A stretch of 64,000 nt of DNA from Streptomyces platensis (lineage in GTDB: Bacteria; Actinomycetota; Actinomycetes; Streptomycetales; Streptomycetaceae): positions 4,464,001 through 4,528,000 of the forward strand of contig NZ_CP023691.1 in NCBI RefSeq assembly GCF_008704855.1, read 5' to 3'. The notes beneath the pieces are model-generated. The model saw only the letters and a program-made list of their open reading frames with translations. It was not told where the DNA came from and searched no databases. The position numbers were made by a program, and so were the translations under genes. Of this stretch, positions 1-8,194 are shown piece after piece (within the stretch, counting starts at the first letter, position 1; every line of letters starts with the position of its first letter).

Positions 1-2032
1 CGATCGTGGCCGGGATGCTGGCGCCGGCCAGCCGTGCATAGGTCCGGACGACATGGGCGGTGTCGAGGTCGCCGTCCATGCGCTTGCTCAGCCGGCGCCA
101 GGCCACACCGACGCCGATGATGTACGCCAGGCCGTAGGACGCCGCCATGCCGACCACGGCCCAGCGGGCGGGCAGGACCAGGAAGCAGAGGCCGGAGGCC
201 GCGGCGTTGACAGCGGCGACGATCACCGTGTTGTAGAAGGGCGTGCGGGTGTCCTCGTACGCGTAGAAGGCGCGCAGGACGACGTACTGCACCGAGAACG
301 GGATCAGGCCTACACCGAAGGCCATCAGCATGTAGCCCATCGGGACGCCGGCGCCGGAGGAGCCGTAGACCAGCGTGCACAGCGGGATGCCGAGGGAGAG
401 GAAGCCGAAGGAGATCGGGACGATCGCGACGGCGGAGGTGCGCAGCCCCTGCGACATGTCGTCGCGGACGGCTCCGGTGTCACCGTCGTGTGCGGACCGG
501 GCCAGCCGCGGCAGCAGCGCCGCCATCACGGAGACGGTGATGATCGCCTGCGGCATGTTCCAGATCAGCTGGGCGCTGGCGTACGAGATGAAGCCGGTGC
601 CCGGGTGGCCCTGGTCGTTGGCGGTATTGCCGGCCCAGGTGGAGAGCTGGGTGACGACGAGGACGCCCGCCTGGTTGGCGAGCACGAACAGCACCGTCCA
701 CTTGGCGAGCTTGGCGGCCTTGCCCAGGCCGTGGCCGCGCCAGTCGAAGCGGAGCCGGAGTCTGAAGTCGGCGTCGCGCAGATACGGGATCATCGCCAGC
801 GACTGGACGACGAGCCCGAGGAGGGTGCCGATGCCCAGGAGCCGGATGCCCTCGTCGGGGATCGTGGTGACGCCGATGTGCGAGGTCTCCGCCGAGCCGT
901 AGACCCAGATGAACAGGCCGAAGGTGGCGATCATGACGATGTTGTTGAGGACCGGGGTCCACATCATCGCGCCGAAGCGGCCGCGGGCGTTGAGGATCTG
1001 GCCCATCACGACATGCAGGCCCATGAAGAAGATCGTGGGCACGCAGTAACGGGTGAAGGCGACCGCGACCTCGTTGGCCGCCGGGTCGCGGGAGATGTCG
1101 AGGGAGACCAACTTCACCAGCAAAGGCGCCGCGAAGACCGCCAGTACCGTGAGCGCGCCGAGGATCACCATGACCAGCGTCAGCAGCCGGTTGGCATAGG
1201 CCTCGCCGCCGTCGTCGTCCTCCTTCATCGCGCGCACCAGCTGCGGGACGAAGACGGAGTTCAGACCGCCGCCGATGGTCAGGATGAAGATCATCGTCGG
1301 AAGCTGGTAGGCGACCTGCCAGGAGTCACCGAGCACCGCGCCGCCGAGCGCCGCGACGATCAGTGCCGAGCGGACGAAGCCCGTGAGACGCGACACCATC
1401 GTGCCAGCGGCCATTACCGCGCTGGACTTGAACAGACCGCCGGACCGGCCACCGGCGGGCTTGCCGGCCGCCGCCACAGGGGCGGGCTCCGGCGTCGGCG
1501 CGGGCTGCTGGGGCACGGCCTCCGGGCCGGGCGCCGCACCGGCCGCCGCGGGGACCGGAGGCACCGGCGCGGGCTGCTGGGGCTCGTAGTGCTGCTGGTC
1601 CCGGTAGAGATGCGCGAAGGCATCGGACTCCGGACGCTCGCCGGCGGCCTGGGTCCTGAGGCCGCCGAGGCCCAGGAACTGTGTCGTCTTGTCGGCCTCG
1701 CCGTACGGGAGGCCGGCGGCCGGATCCTGCTGCTCGGGCGGCGGGGACGGGGCCCACCGCTGCGGGTCGGGCGTCTGACGGCCCGCGGGAGGCTGCTGGT
1801 AGAGCGGGGGCGCGGGCTGTCCCGGGGGCGGCGGTGGGTGCGCCGCGCGGTCGTAGCGCGCCTCGGCCACCGGATCCTGAGCGGTCGGGTCCTGGGCGCG
1901 GTACGGATCGTTGCGGTAGGCGTCCTGGACGTAGGGGTCCTGGTCCGCGGGCAACGGGGGCGTCGGAGGGACCGGGCCCGTGGGGTCGCCACCGGCGCCC
2001 CGGCCCCGGTCACCGTCATACGGCGCATTCAT
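1..2032 (-). CDS. murJ: Lipid II flippase MurJ (MviN), C-terminus outside window
   Basis: MurJ flips undecaprenyl-linked peptidoglycan precursor across the cytoplasmic membrane. About 677 codons are present; the C-terminus lies left of base 1. The first ~190 residues are rich in Pro, Gln and Ala and look disordered and cytosolic. The family core starts near base 1440 with SAVMAAGTMVSRLTGFVRS and continues as repeated hydrophobic segments, as expected for the 14-helix MOP fold. The ATG at 2032 opens this frame; an ATG at 2028 is in another frame. A long N-terminal extension is common in actinobacterial MurJ. The gene follows the DUF6049 gene by 46 bases on the same strand, so cotranscription is likely. 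Confidence 0.93.
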   Translation of the reverse strand, partial: MNAPYDGDRGRGAGGDPTGPVPPTPPLPADQDPYVQDAYRNDPYRAQDPTAQDPVAEARYDRAAHPPPPPGQPAPPLYQQPPAGRQTPDPQRWAPSPPPEQQDPAAGLPYGEADKTTQFLGLGGLRTQAAGERPESDAFAHLYRDQQHYEPQQPAPVPPVPAAAGAAPGPEAVPQQPAPTPEPAPVAAAGKPAGGRSGGLFKSSAVMAAGTMVSRLTGFVRSALIVAALGGAVLGDSWQVAYQLPTMIFILTIGGGLNSVFVPQLVRAMKEDDDGGEAYANRLLTLVMVILGALTVLAVFAAPLLVKLVSLDISRDPAANEVAVAFTRYCVPTIFFMGLHVVMGQILNARGRFGAMMWTPVLNNIVMIATFGLFIWVYGSAETSHIGVTTIPDEGIRLLGIGTLLGLVVQSLAMIPYLRDADFRLRLRFDWRGHGLGKAAKLAKWTVLFVLANQAGVLVVTQLSTWAGNTANDQGHPGTGFISYASAQLIWNMPQAIITVSVMAALLPRLARSAHDGDTGAVRDDMSQGLRTSAVAIVPISFGFLSLGIPLCTLVYGSSGAGVPMGYMLMAFGVGLIPFSVQYVVLRAFYAYEDTRTPFYNTVIVAAVNAAASGLCFLVLPARWAVVGMAASYGLAYIIGVGVAWRRLSKRMDGDLDTAHVVRTYARLAGASIPATI

Positions 2033-2078
2033 CGCTGCCCCACCTCATCCGTCGCCGGCCATCCGGCCCCGCCAACTA

Positions 2079-4397
2079 TCAACGGTCCACTTTCTCACCT
2101 GAGCCGGACGGGTCGGAGCTTTCCGATCCGGTGTCCGGGCTGGGGTCACTCGGCTGCTCGGGCTCGTCGCCGTCCGTGCCGCCGTTGTCGCCGTCCGTAC
2201 CTGTGTCGCCATCGGGCCCCTCGTCGTCGGACCCGCCCTCGGCGCGCCGGGCGGCCGCCCGCTTGCGCTGGAGATAGATCCGCACGCCGGCGAGGACGAG
2301 CAGCAGCACACCGCCGGCGATGACGAGCATCACCGTGGCGGTGATCTCCGTGACGTTCACCTGGAACGTCATGCGGTCACCGTAGGGCTTTCCGTCCGCC
2401 GTGTAGAGCTGGGCGGTCACCCAGGCCCGGCCGTTGGCGTTCGCCGTGGTGGCGAACTTGAACGACTGGCTGTGGCCGCCGTCCACCGTGATCTGCTGCG
2501 CCTTGCCCACGTCCAGTCGGTTGGGCTGGGACGAGGTCAGCTTCAGCGTCATGTCCTTGACGCCCTGGACCAGGTTGTTCTGGACCGTCACCGGAATCGT
2601 GGCGCTGCGCCCGGAGAGCGTCGCCCCCGACTTCTGGATCAGGTGCACCTTCTTGGTCAGACCGTCGAGGTAGCTGCGTACGGAGCGCCGGAAGCCCGCG
2701 GCACCGGAGGCATCGCCGCGCCACTCCGTCGACATCTCCCGCATTATGGCGCTGCCGAACGGGGTCACCACACGCTCGGGCTGGGCCAGGATCACGCGGT
2801 AGTCGTCCAGTGCGGCCTGGGTGCCCCGGATCTGGCGGAAGGCGGAGGTGGGGAGTTCCTGCCGGCGCAGCGAGGACGGGTAGGCGGCTCCGCTCGGCAC
2901 CCGGCGGGTGGCCGAGGGGTCGGGCTTGGCCTTGGCCGCCTTGCCGAGGCTCAGCGGCTGGCTCCAGCGTCCGGAGTCGTCCAGCGTCCGCAGTGCGGTG
3001 GCCATGGCGTGGGCCTGGCTGACCGACGGCATGCGCTGCGGCGCGACGACGATGCTGCGCTGCCGGCCGGGGTCCTCCAGGCTGATCATCTGGGTCTGGG
3101 CGAGGAAGTCCTGGACCGCGTGGGCGGAGCTTCCGGCCTTCGACATATCGCCTTCGAAGGCCCGCGAGAGCTGCGCGTCCGCGACGACGGCGGTGTTGCC
3201 GCCGCCGATGGGGCGGGCCGCCGTCGGGGTGTAGGACAGTCCCCCGGTCTCCCGCAGGCTGTCGCTGCGGGTGATGACGTTGTGCGCACCGGCCGAGGTC
3301 GCGACATCCACGACCGAGGAGTCGATCGCACCATCGACGGGCCAGGCGAAGTCCGTCCGCGGCTTCACACCGAGGATGGTGTCCACGGTCTTCTCGGCGA
3401 GGTCGGTGGCCGGGCCGAGGTGGCTGAGCGCGCTGGGCACGTGCTTGCCGTGGTGGGCGAGCGAGGCGAGGTCGGGGTCGGCGAAGGGCAGCGCGACGAC
3501 CTCATGCGTCTTGGCCGCGTCTTCGAGCTCGTGCAGCCACTGCTTGGCGACCGCCTGGTTCTTGCCCATGGGTCCGTCCGGGCCGTTGACCCGGTACGAC
3601 TTGGTCATCGCGTCGACGGTGGCGAGCAGATCGGGGTCGATGACGAAGGTCACCGGCAGGTTCTTGCTGAGCGCGACCATCTGCTGCAGCCGGCCGCCCG
3701 GTGCGAGCTCGGCGGCGAGGTCGTCGTTGCGGAAGACCGGCGTCTGCTGGGCGTCGGCGTCGGTTTCGGCCGTGAGGTGGGTGGAGGAGATCAGCGGCCA
3801 CATGTACGTGAGCTGCGTCTTCTTCTCGGTATCGGCCTCCTGCCAGGGCAGCAGCGTCCGGTCGAACCCGAGGACCTGGCTGTAGGGCGAGGCCTGCGAG
3901 CGCCCTGACACGGAGACACCGAGCTGGTACACACCGTTCTCATCGAGACGGAGGTCCTTGACCGGCACGCTGAGCGTGAAGGTGCGGCTGACCCCGGGCT
4001 CCAGCTTGCCGATCTTCTTCGCGCTGCCCTTGATCTCCTCGCCGTCCGCGCCGGGCACATAGCCGGTGCGACGGGACACATTGTCGATGGAGCTACGGCC
4101 GCCGAGCGCGTCTCCGCGGTGCATGCCGAGATGCGCGTCGGTGATCGTGCTGCGGCCGTCGTTGGTCAGCGTCCCGGAGACGGTGACCGAGTCGCTCTTG
4201 GAGGGAGCGGACGGGGACATCGAGTCGATGGTGACGTCGACCGTGCGGGAGCCCGTCGGGGCCGCCTGGGCGGTGGGGGCATGCGGAACCTGGAGCAGGC
4301 CCACGAGCAGGAGTACCCCAGTGAGCAGTGTCACGGTCCTTCGCAGCCATCGACCACGCGGCCGTTCAGTCCCCTGGAACCCTGCCGCCTCGGCCAC
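2079..4397 (-). CDS. Secreted, membrane-anchored DUF6049 family protein
   Basis: A 772-residue exported protein of unknown function, conserved in actinobacteria between the CCA-adding enzyme gene and murJ (family knowledge). Residues ~19-46 form a Sec-type signal (Arg-rich start, hydrophobic core, AQA-A cleavage-like end). Beta-sandwich-like sequence resembling a CARDB/DUF11 stalk follows, then a mixed central domain. A single C-terminal membrane helix (TATVMLVIAGGVLLLVLAG) is followed by a basic stop and an acidic, Gly/Asp/Ser-rich cytoplasmic tail. The start is a GTG. The position beside murJ suggests a cell-envelope role, but the sequence does not show an activity. Confidence 0.85.
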   Translation of the reverse strand: MAEAAGFQGTERPRGRWLRRTVTLLTGVLLLVGLLQVPHAPTAQAAPTGSRTVDVTIDSMSPSAPSKSDSVTVSGTLTNDGRSTITDAHLGMHRGDALGGRSSIDNVSRRTGYVPGADGEEIKGSAKKIGKLEPGVSRTFTLSVPVKDLRLDENGVYQLGVSVSGRSQASPYSQVLGFDRTLLPWQEADTEKKTQLTYMWPLISSTHLTAETDADAQQTPVFRNDDLAAELAPGGRLQQMVALSKNLPVTFVIDPDLLATVDAMTKSYRVNGPDGPMGKNQAVAKQWLHELEDAAKTHEVVALPFADPDLASLAHHGKHVPSALSHLGPATDLAEKTVDTILGVKPRTDFAWPVDGAIDSSVVDVATSAGAHNVITRSDSLRETGGLSYTPTAARPIGGGNTAVVADAQLSRAFEGDMSKAGSSAHAVQDFLAQTQMISLEDPGRQRSIVVAPQRMPSVSQAHAMATALRTLDDSGRWSQPLSLGKAAKAKPDPSATRRVPSGAAYPSSLRRQELPTSAFRQIRGTQAALDDYRVILAQPERVVTPFGSAIMREMSTEWRGDASGAAGFRRSVRSYLDGLTKKVHLIQKSGATLSGRSATIPVTVQNNLVQGVKDMTLKLTSSQPNRLDVGKAQQITVDGGHSQSFKFATTANANGRAWVTAQLYTADGKPYGDRMTFQVNVTEITATVMLVIAGGVLLLVLAGVRIYLQRKRAAARRAEGGSDDEGPDGDTGTDGDNGGTDGDEPEQPSDPSPDTGSESSDPSGSGEKVDR

Positions 4398-4540
4398 GCG
4401 CTCGTCCGTCCCTCGTCGTCGTCAGTGGTCGTCGGAATGTGCGTCCACGAATGGTAACGAGGCCCGCCGTGCCGGAGTGCCAGGGACTGCTCCACATGAT
4501 CGCCGCGCGGAGACCCGGGCGCCCGGCCTGACCCCTTTAT

Positions 4541-4571
4541 TACGTGGCGCCTCGCGCTGCGCGGCCACGTA
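4541..4571. promoter_or_regulatory. Inverted repeat TACGTGGC/GCCACGTA before the CCA-adding enzyme gene
   Basis: Perfect 8-bp arms at 4541-4548 and 4564-4571 enclose a GC-rich 15-base centre, 12 bases before the GTG start at 4584. No Shine-Dalgarno sequence is visible there. It could be an operator for the divergent promoters in 4398-4583 or a hairpin in a short leader. Confidence 0.35.
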
Positions 4572-4583
4572 CCCTGTTTTGTT

Positions 4584-6059
4584 GTGCCGAACGCCAACAA
4601 TGACCTCCCCGCCCCGCTCGCCGAGCAGACCCCGCAGTCGACGAACGCGCTGAACCATGTCCAGCGCCGCGCCGTGAGCGAGCTGCTGCGGGTGTCCCCC
4701 GTCGCGGATGACCTGGCTCGCCGATTCCAGGAGGCCGGGTTCACACTTGCCCTGGTCGGCGGCTCGGTCCGGGACGCGCTGCTGGGGCGGCTCGGCAACG
4801 ACCTGGACTTCACCACCGATGCCCGCCCTGAGGACGTTCTGAAGATCGTCCGGCCGTGGGCGGACGCGCTCTGGGAGGTCGGCATCGCCTTCGGCACGGT
4901 CGGCTGCAAGAAGGACTCCTTCGACATCGAGGTCACGACCTACCGGTCCGAGGCGTACGACCGCACCTCCCGCAAGCCCGAGGTGTCGTACGGCGACTCC
5001 ATCGAGCAGGATCTGGTGCGCCGGGACTTCACGGTGAACGCCATGGCGGTGCTGCTCCCGCAGAAGGAGTTCGTCGACCCGCACGACGGTCTGGAGGACC
5101 TGGCAGCGCAGGTGCTGCGGACGCCGGGGACGCCGGAGGAGTCGTTCTCCGATGATCCGCTGCGGATGATGCGCGCAGCCCGCTTCGCCGCCCAGCTGGA
5201 CTTCGAGGTGGACCCTGCGGTCTTCGCCGCGATGAAGGCGATGTCGGACCGCATCGAGATCGTCTCCGCGGAGCGCGTACGGGACGAGCTGAACAAGCTG
5301 CTCCTGGCGCCGCACCCGCGCGAGGGGCTGCGGCTGCTGGTCGATTCGGGCCTGGCCGGCCATGTCCTGCCCGAGCTGCCCGCGCTGCGGCTGGAAAGTG
5401 ACGAGCATCACCGCCACAAGGACGTCTACGAGCACTCGCTGACGGTGCTGGAGCAGGCGATCGACCTGGAGGAGAACGGGCCCGATCTCGTGCTGCGGCT
5501 GGCGGCGCTCCTCCACGACATCGGCAAGCCCCGGACACGGCGCTTCGAGAAGGACGGCCGGGTCTCCTTCCATCACCACGAAGTGGTGGGCGCGAAGATG
5601 ACCAAGAAGCGGATGACCGCTCTGAAGTACTCCAACGACCTGGTGAAGGACGTCTCACGGCTGGTGGAGCTGCATCTGCGCTTCCACGGCTACGGGACGG
5701 GAGAGTGGACGGACTCCGCGGTCCGTCGCTATGTGCGGGACGCCGGTCCGCAGCTGGAGCGGCTGCACAAGCTGACCCGCTCGGACTGCACGACCCGCAA
5801 CAAGCGCAAGGCCGGTGCCCTGTCGCGCGCCTATGACGGGCTCGAGGAGCGCATCGCGCTGCTACAGGAGCAGGAAGAGCTGGACTCGATCCGCCCGGAC
5901 CTGGACGGCAACGAGATCATGCAGATTCTGGGCATCGGCCCGGGGCCCGAGGTCGGCAAGGCGTACAAGCAGATGCTGGAGCTGCGGCTGGAGCACGGGC
6001 CCATGGAGCGGGAGGCGGCGGTCGCCGCGCTGAAGGAGTGGTGGGCCGCTCAGAGCTGA
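4584..6059 (+). CDS. cca: CCA tRNA nucleotidyltransferase
   Basis: Adds or repairs the 3'-CCA end of tRNAs from CTP and ATP. The 491-residue protein has the class II nucleotidyltransferase head: LVGGSVRDALLG (residues ~57-68), then DLDF (73-76), whose two Asp residues bind catalytic metal. The RRDFTVNA and RAARFAAQL motifs of the poly(A) polymerase/CCA group follow. An HD domain follows, with LLHDIGKP at ~309-316 (His311-Asp312), as in many actinobacterial CCA enzymes. The start is GTG at 4584, with no clear ribosome-binding site. It is divergent from the DUF6049 gene. Poly(A) polymerase activity cannot be excluded from sequence, but Streptomyces normally uses this protein for CCA addition. 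Confidence 0.93.
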   Translation: MPNANNDLPAPLAEQTPQSTNALNHVQRRAVSELLRVSPVADDLARRFQEAGFTLALVGGSVRDALLGRLGNDLDFTTDARPEDVLKIVRPWADALWEVGIAFGTVGCKKDSFDIEVTTYRSEAYDRTSRKPEVSYGDSIEQDLVRRDFTVNAMAVLLPQKEFVDPHDGLEDLAAQVLRTPGTPEESFSDDPLRMMRAARFAAQLDFEVDPAVFAAMKAMSDRIEIVSAERVRDELNKLLLAPHPREGLRLLVDSGLAGHVLPELPALRLESDEHHRHKDVYEHSLTVLEQAIDLEENGPDLVLRLAALLHDIGKPRTRRFEKDGRVSFHHHEVVGAKMTKKRMTALKYSNDLVKDVSRLVELHLRFHGYGTGEWTDSAVRRYVRDAGPQLERLHKLTRSDCTTRNKRKAGALSRAYDGLEERIALLQEQEELDSIRPDLDGNEIMQILGIGPGPEVGKAYKQMLELRLEHGPMEREAAVAALKEWWAAQS

Positions 6060-6075
6060 GCGTGAAACGGGCGGT

Positions 6076-6089
6076 GTTTCACGTGAAAC
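6076..6089. promoter_or_regulatory. parS: parS site (ParB-binding), copy 1
   Basis: Exact GTTTCACGTGAAAC, flanked to TGTTTCACGTGAAACA. This is the Streptomyces ParB-binding palindrome used to load the segregation complex near oriC. It is in the convergent gap between the cca gene and the LppU-like gene, 10 bases from copy 2. Confidence 0.92.
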
Positions 6090-6090
6090 A

Positions 6091-6122
6091 AGGAGCGGTG
6101 TTTCACGTGAAACACCGCTCCT
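6091..6122. terminator. Perfect 32-bp palindrome, terminator-like, containing parS copy 2
   Basis: The two 16-base arms (6091-6106 and 6107-6122) are perfectly complementary, so RNA from either strand can fold into a long GC-rich hairpin; on the + strand a T-rich run follows. It lies between the convergent ends at 6059 and 6149, where a bidirectional terminator is expected. Its centre is a complete parS site. Confidence 0.7.
6100..6113. promoter_or_regulatory. parS: parS site (ParB-binding), copy 2
   Basis: Exact GTTTCACGTGAAAC at the centre of the 32-bp palindrome, 24 bases (centre to centre) from copy 1, forming a tandem pair. Confidence 0.92.
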
Positions 6123-6148
6123 TTGTCTTCCGGGGCGTCCGGCGTGCG

Positions 6149-6742
6149 CTACTTCACCGAGGTCAGGCAGAGCACCATGCGGGTGTTTCCGCTCCTGCGA
6201 CGGTGCACGTCCTTGACGTAGGCCGACTCTCCCTCGGAGCACACCGTCGGGTCCGTGGTGTCGTTGTGCACGGTGCTCACCTTGTAATCGGCTTCCGAGC
6301 TGCCGCAGTCCACCACCTTGAGACCGTCGTCGAGTGCACTGCTGGACTTCTGCACACAGTCGCCGGCCTCAGCGCTCTCCGCGTCGTCCAGGCTGTTGAT
6401 CCAGAAGAACGCGAAGACGATTACCGCGATGACGAGGCCGATGGCCCGCAGGATCGCCTTGGGGGACCGGCGTTTGGCGGGCTGTGGCGGCGGCACCGGA
6501 GCTCCGCCCTGCATGTAGGGCTGCTGTGGCTGGGGCGCCATGGGGTAGCCCGGCGGAGGCTGTTGCCCGTACGGAGCCTGCGGCTGCGGAGGGTGGGCGT
6601 AGCCCTGAGGCTGGCCATAGGGGGCCTGCGGTGCTTGCGGTGCCTGCGGATAGGGGCTCTGGCCGTACGGCTGCTGTCCGTATGGCTGCTGCCCGTACGA
6701 CGCCTGGCCGTACGGATTCGGGCCCTGAGGCGGCGTGGTCAT
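6149..6742 (-). CDS. LppU/SCO3897-like membrane protein with Gln-Pro-Tyr repeats
   Basis: A 197-residue protein. The N-terminal ~90 residues are low-complexity, built on PYGQQ/PQAP-type repeats and likely cytosolic and disordered. One membrane helix (AIGLVIAVIVFAFFWI) follows at ~100-115. The extracytoplasmic domain has four Cys (AGDC, VDCG, TVCS, VLCL), which would suit two disulphides, as in LppU-type actinobacterial proteins. Function is unknown; envelope or cell-wall roles are often assumed for this arrangement. The position next to the cca gene matches the Streptomyces order from memory. Confidence 0.78.
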   Translation of the reverse strand: MTTPPQGPNPYGQASYGQQPYGQQPYGQSPYPQAPQAPQAPYGQPQGYAHPPQPQAPYGQQPPPGYPMAPQPQQPYMQGGAPVPPPQPAKRRSPKAILRAIGLVIAVIVFAFFWINSLDDAESAEAGDCVQKSSSALDDGLKVVDCGSSEADYKVSTVHNDTTDPTVCSEGESAYVKDVHRRRSGNTRMVLCLTSVK

Positions 6743-6855
6743 GGGAGTCCCCCGTTATTGATGTGTACAGGCTCGTGCTCGAAGCCCGTAAGGTACCGGG
6801 TCTGTGCGCGCCCTGTTGCAGGGCCCAGGGGGCTGAGCGGCGAGGGGACGTCGCC

Positions 6856-8115
6856 TTAACCGCGCCCCGAGCGGACCGTGGCCACGGCGATCAGTGCGTA
6901 GAGCACCGTCACCATGGCGAGCAGGGCGGCGGACCGGCCGTCCGGAGGCAGTATCAGGGCCGCGACCGCGGCGGCACCGACGAAGGCGACATTGAAGAGC
7001 ACGTCGTAGATGGCGAAGGACCGGCCGCGGAAGGCGTCATCGACCGTCGACTGGACGATCGTGTCCGTGGAGATCTTGGTTCCCTGGGTGCTCAGACCGA
7101 GTACGAACGCGGCGGCCAGCATCGGACCCGGCGTGAAGAACAGCCCGAGAGAGGGCAGCAGCACCGCGCCCAGTGCCGCACAGCCCGCGATCCAGCCGAA
7201 CGCGGTGAGCCGCTCGACGGCCCAGGGCGTGACGATCGCGGCCGAGAAGAAGCCCGCCCCCGAGACGCCGAGGGTGATCCCGAGCAGCGCCAGGCCCTCG
7301 GACTCGGTCTCGGCCCAGGAGTACCGGCACAGCATCAGCACCATCACCGTCAGCGCCCCGTAGCAGAAACGCATCAGGGCCATCGCGATCAGCGCCCGGG
7401 CCGGGGTGCGCCGCTCGGCGAGATGGCGCAGCCCTTCCCACAGCCCGCGCACGGTGCTCAACAGGGCTGCCCGCAGGTGCGGTTGGAGGCGGGAGGGGTC
7501 GGGGCCGAGCAGCTGCGGGCCCATGCGCAGCGCGGTCAGGGCCGAACAGAAGTAGAGGGCCGCGGCGAGCAGCACGACGAAGGCGTCCACCTCCGACCCG
7601 GCCAGCCGGACGGCGAAGGCGAGCCCACCGCCCGCCGTCGCGGCGAGCGTGCCGGCCGTGGGAGTCAGGGAGTTGGCCATGACCAGCTGCTGTTCACCGT
7701 CGACCACGCGCGGGAGCGCGGCCGAGAGCCCGGCCAGGACAAAGCGGTTCACGGCGGTCACGGCGAGGGCCGAGGCATAGAAGAGCCAGTCCGGGGCCTT
7801 CGACGCGATCAGTGTCGCGGTGGCCATCGCCAGCAGCGTGCGCAGCAGATTGCCGTACAGCAGGACCTGCCGGCGCCGCCAGCGGTCGAGCAGCACGCCG
7901 GTGAACGGCCCGAGGAGGGAGTACGGGAGCAGCAGGATCGCCATGGCGGAGGCGATGGCCGCGGGCGACGTCTGCTTCTCGGGCGAGAAGACGACGAAGG
8001 TGGCGAGCGCGACCTGGAACACCCCGTCGGCCGCCTGGGACAGGAGCCGTGCGGCAAGGAGCGAACGGAAGTCGCGTAGCCGGAGTAATACGCGAAGGAC
8101 GCGCACAGCATGCAT
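6856..8115 (-). CDS. MFS transporter
   Basis: A ~419-residue major facilitator protein with about 12 hydrophobic segments. The loop GVLLDRWRRRQVLLYGNLLR matches the MFS motif A (G-x3-D-R-x-G-R-R) between helices 2 and 3. It resembles the enterobactin-exporter/MFS_3 type of drug or metabolite exporters; the substrate is not evident. I place the start at the ATG at 8115, with GTGAGG upstream, though an in-frame GTG at 8130 and another at 8106 are possible. The inferred terminator of the upstream ino1 gene lies at 8136-8173, leaving very little room for a separate promoter. Confidence 0.82.
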   Translation of the reverse strand: MHAVRVLRVLLRLRDFRSLLAARLLSQAADGVFQVALATFVVFSPEKQTSPAAIASAMAILLLPYSLLGPFTGVLLDRWRRRQVLLYGNLLRTLLAMATATLIASKAPDWLFYASALAVTAVNRFVLAGLSAALPRVVDGEQQLVMANSLTPTAGTLAATAGGGLAFAVRLAGSEVDAFVVLLAAALYFCSALTALRMGPQLLGPDPSRLQPHLRAALLSTVRGLWEGLRHLAERRTPARALIAMALMRFCYGALTVMVLMLCRYSWAETESEGLALLGITLGVSGAGFFSAAIVTPWAVERLTAFGWIAGCAALGAVLLPSLGLFFTPGPMLAAAFVLGLSTQGTKISTDTIVQSTVDDAFRGRSFAIYDVLFNVAFVGAAAVAALILPPDGRSAALLAMVTVLYALIAVATVRSGRG

Positions 8116-8135
8116 GAGGCACAGCCTCACACAGC

Positions 8136-8173
8136 CCGCAGGCCCCCGGGCGGAATACCCCGGGGGCCTGCGG
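8136..8173 (-). terminator. Terminator after ino1
   Basis: CCGCAGGCCCCCGGG pairs perfectly with CCCGGGGGCCTGCGG across an 8-base loop, 22 bases past the ino1 stop. It has no strong U-run, as is common in Streptomyces. Confidence 0.7.
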
Positions 8174-8194
8174 AGGGAGCGTGCGCCGGGCGGC

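Noticed and set aside
53..2323. Very long open frame on the + strand opposite murJ
   Set aside because: High-G+C third-position bias opens antisense frames; its translation is low-complexity Arg/Gly/Asp and murJ on the other strand has clear family motifs.
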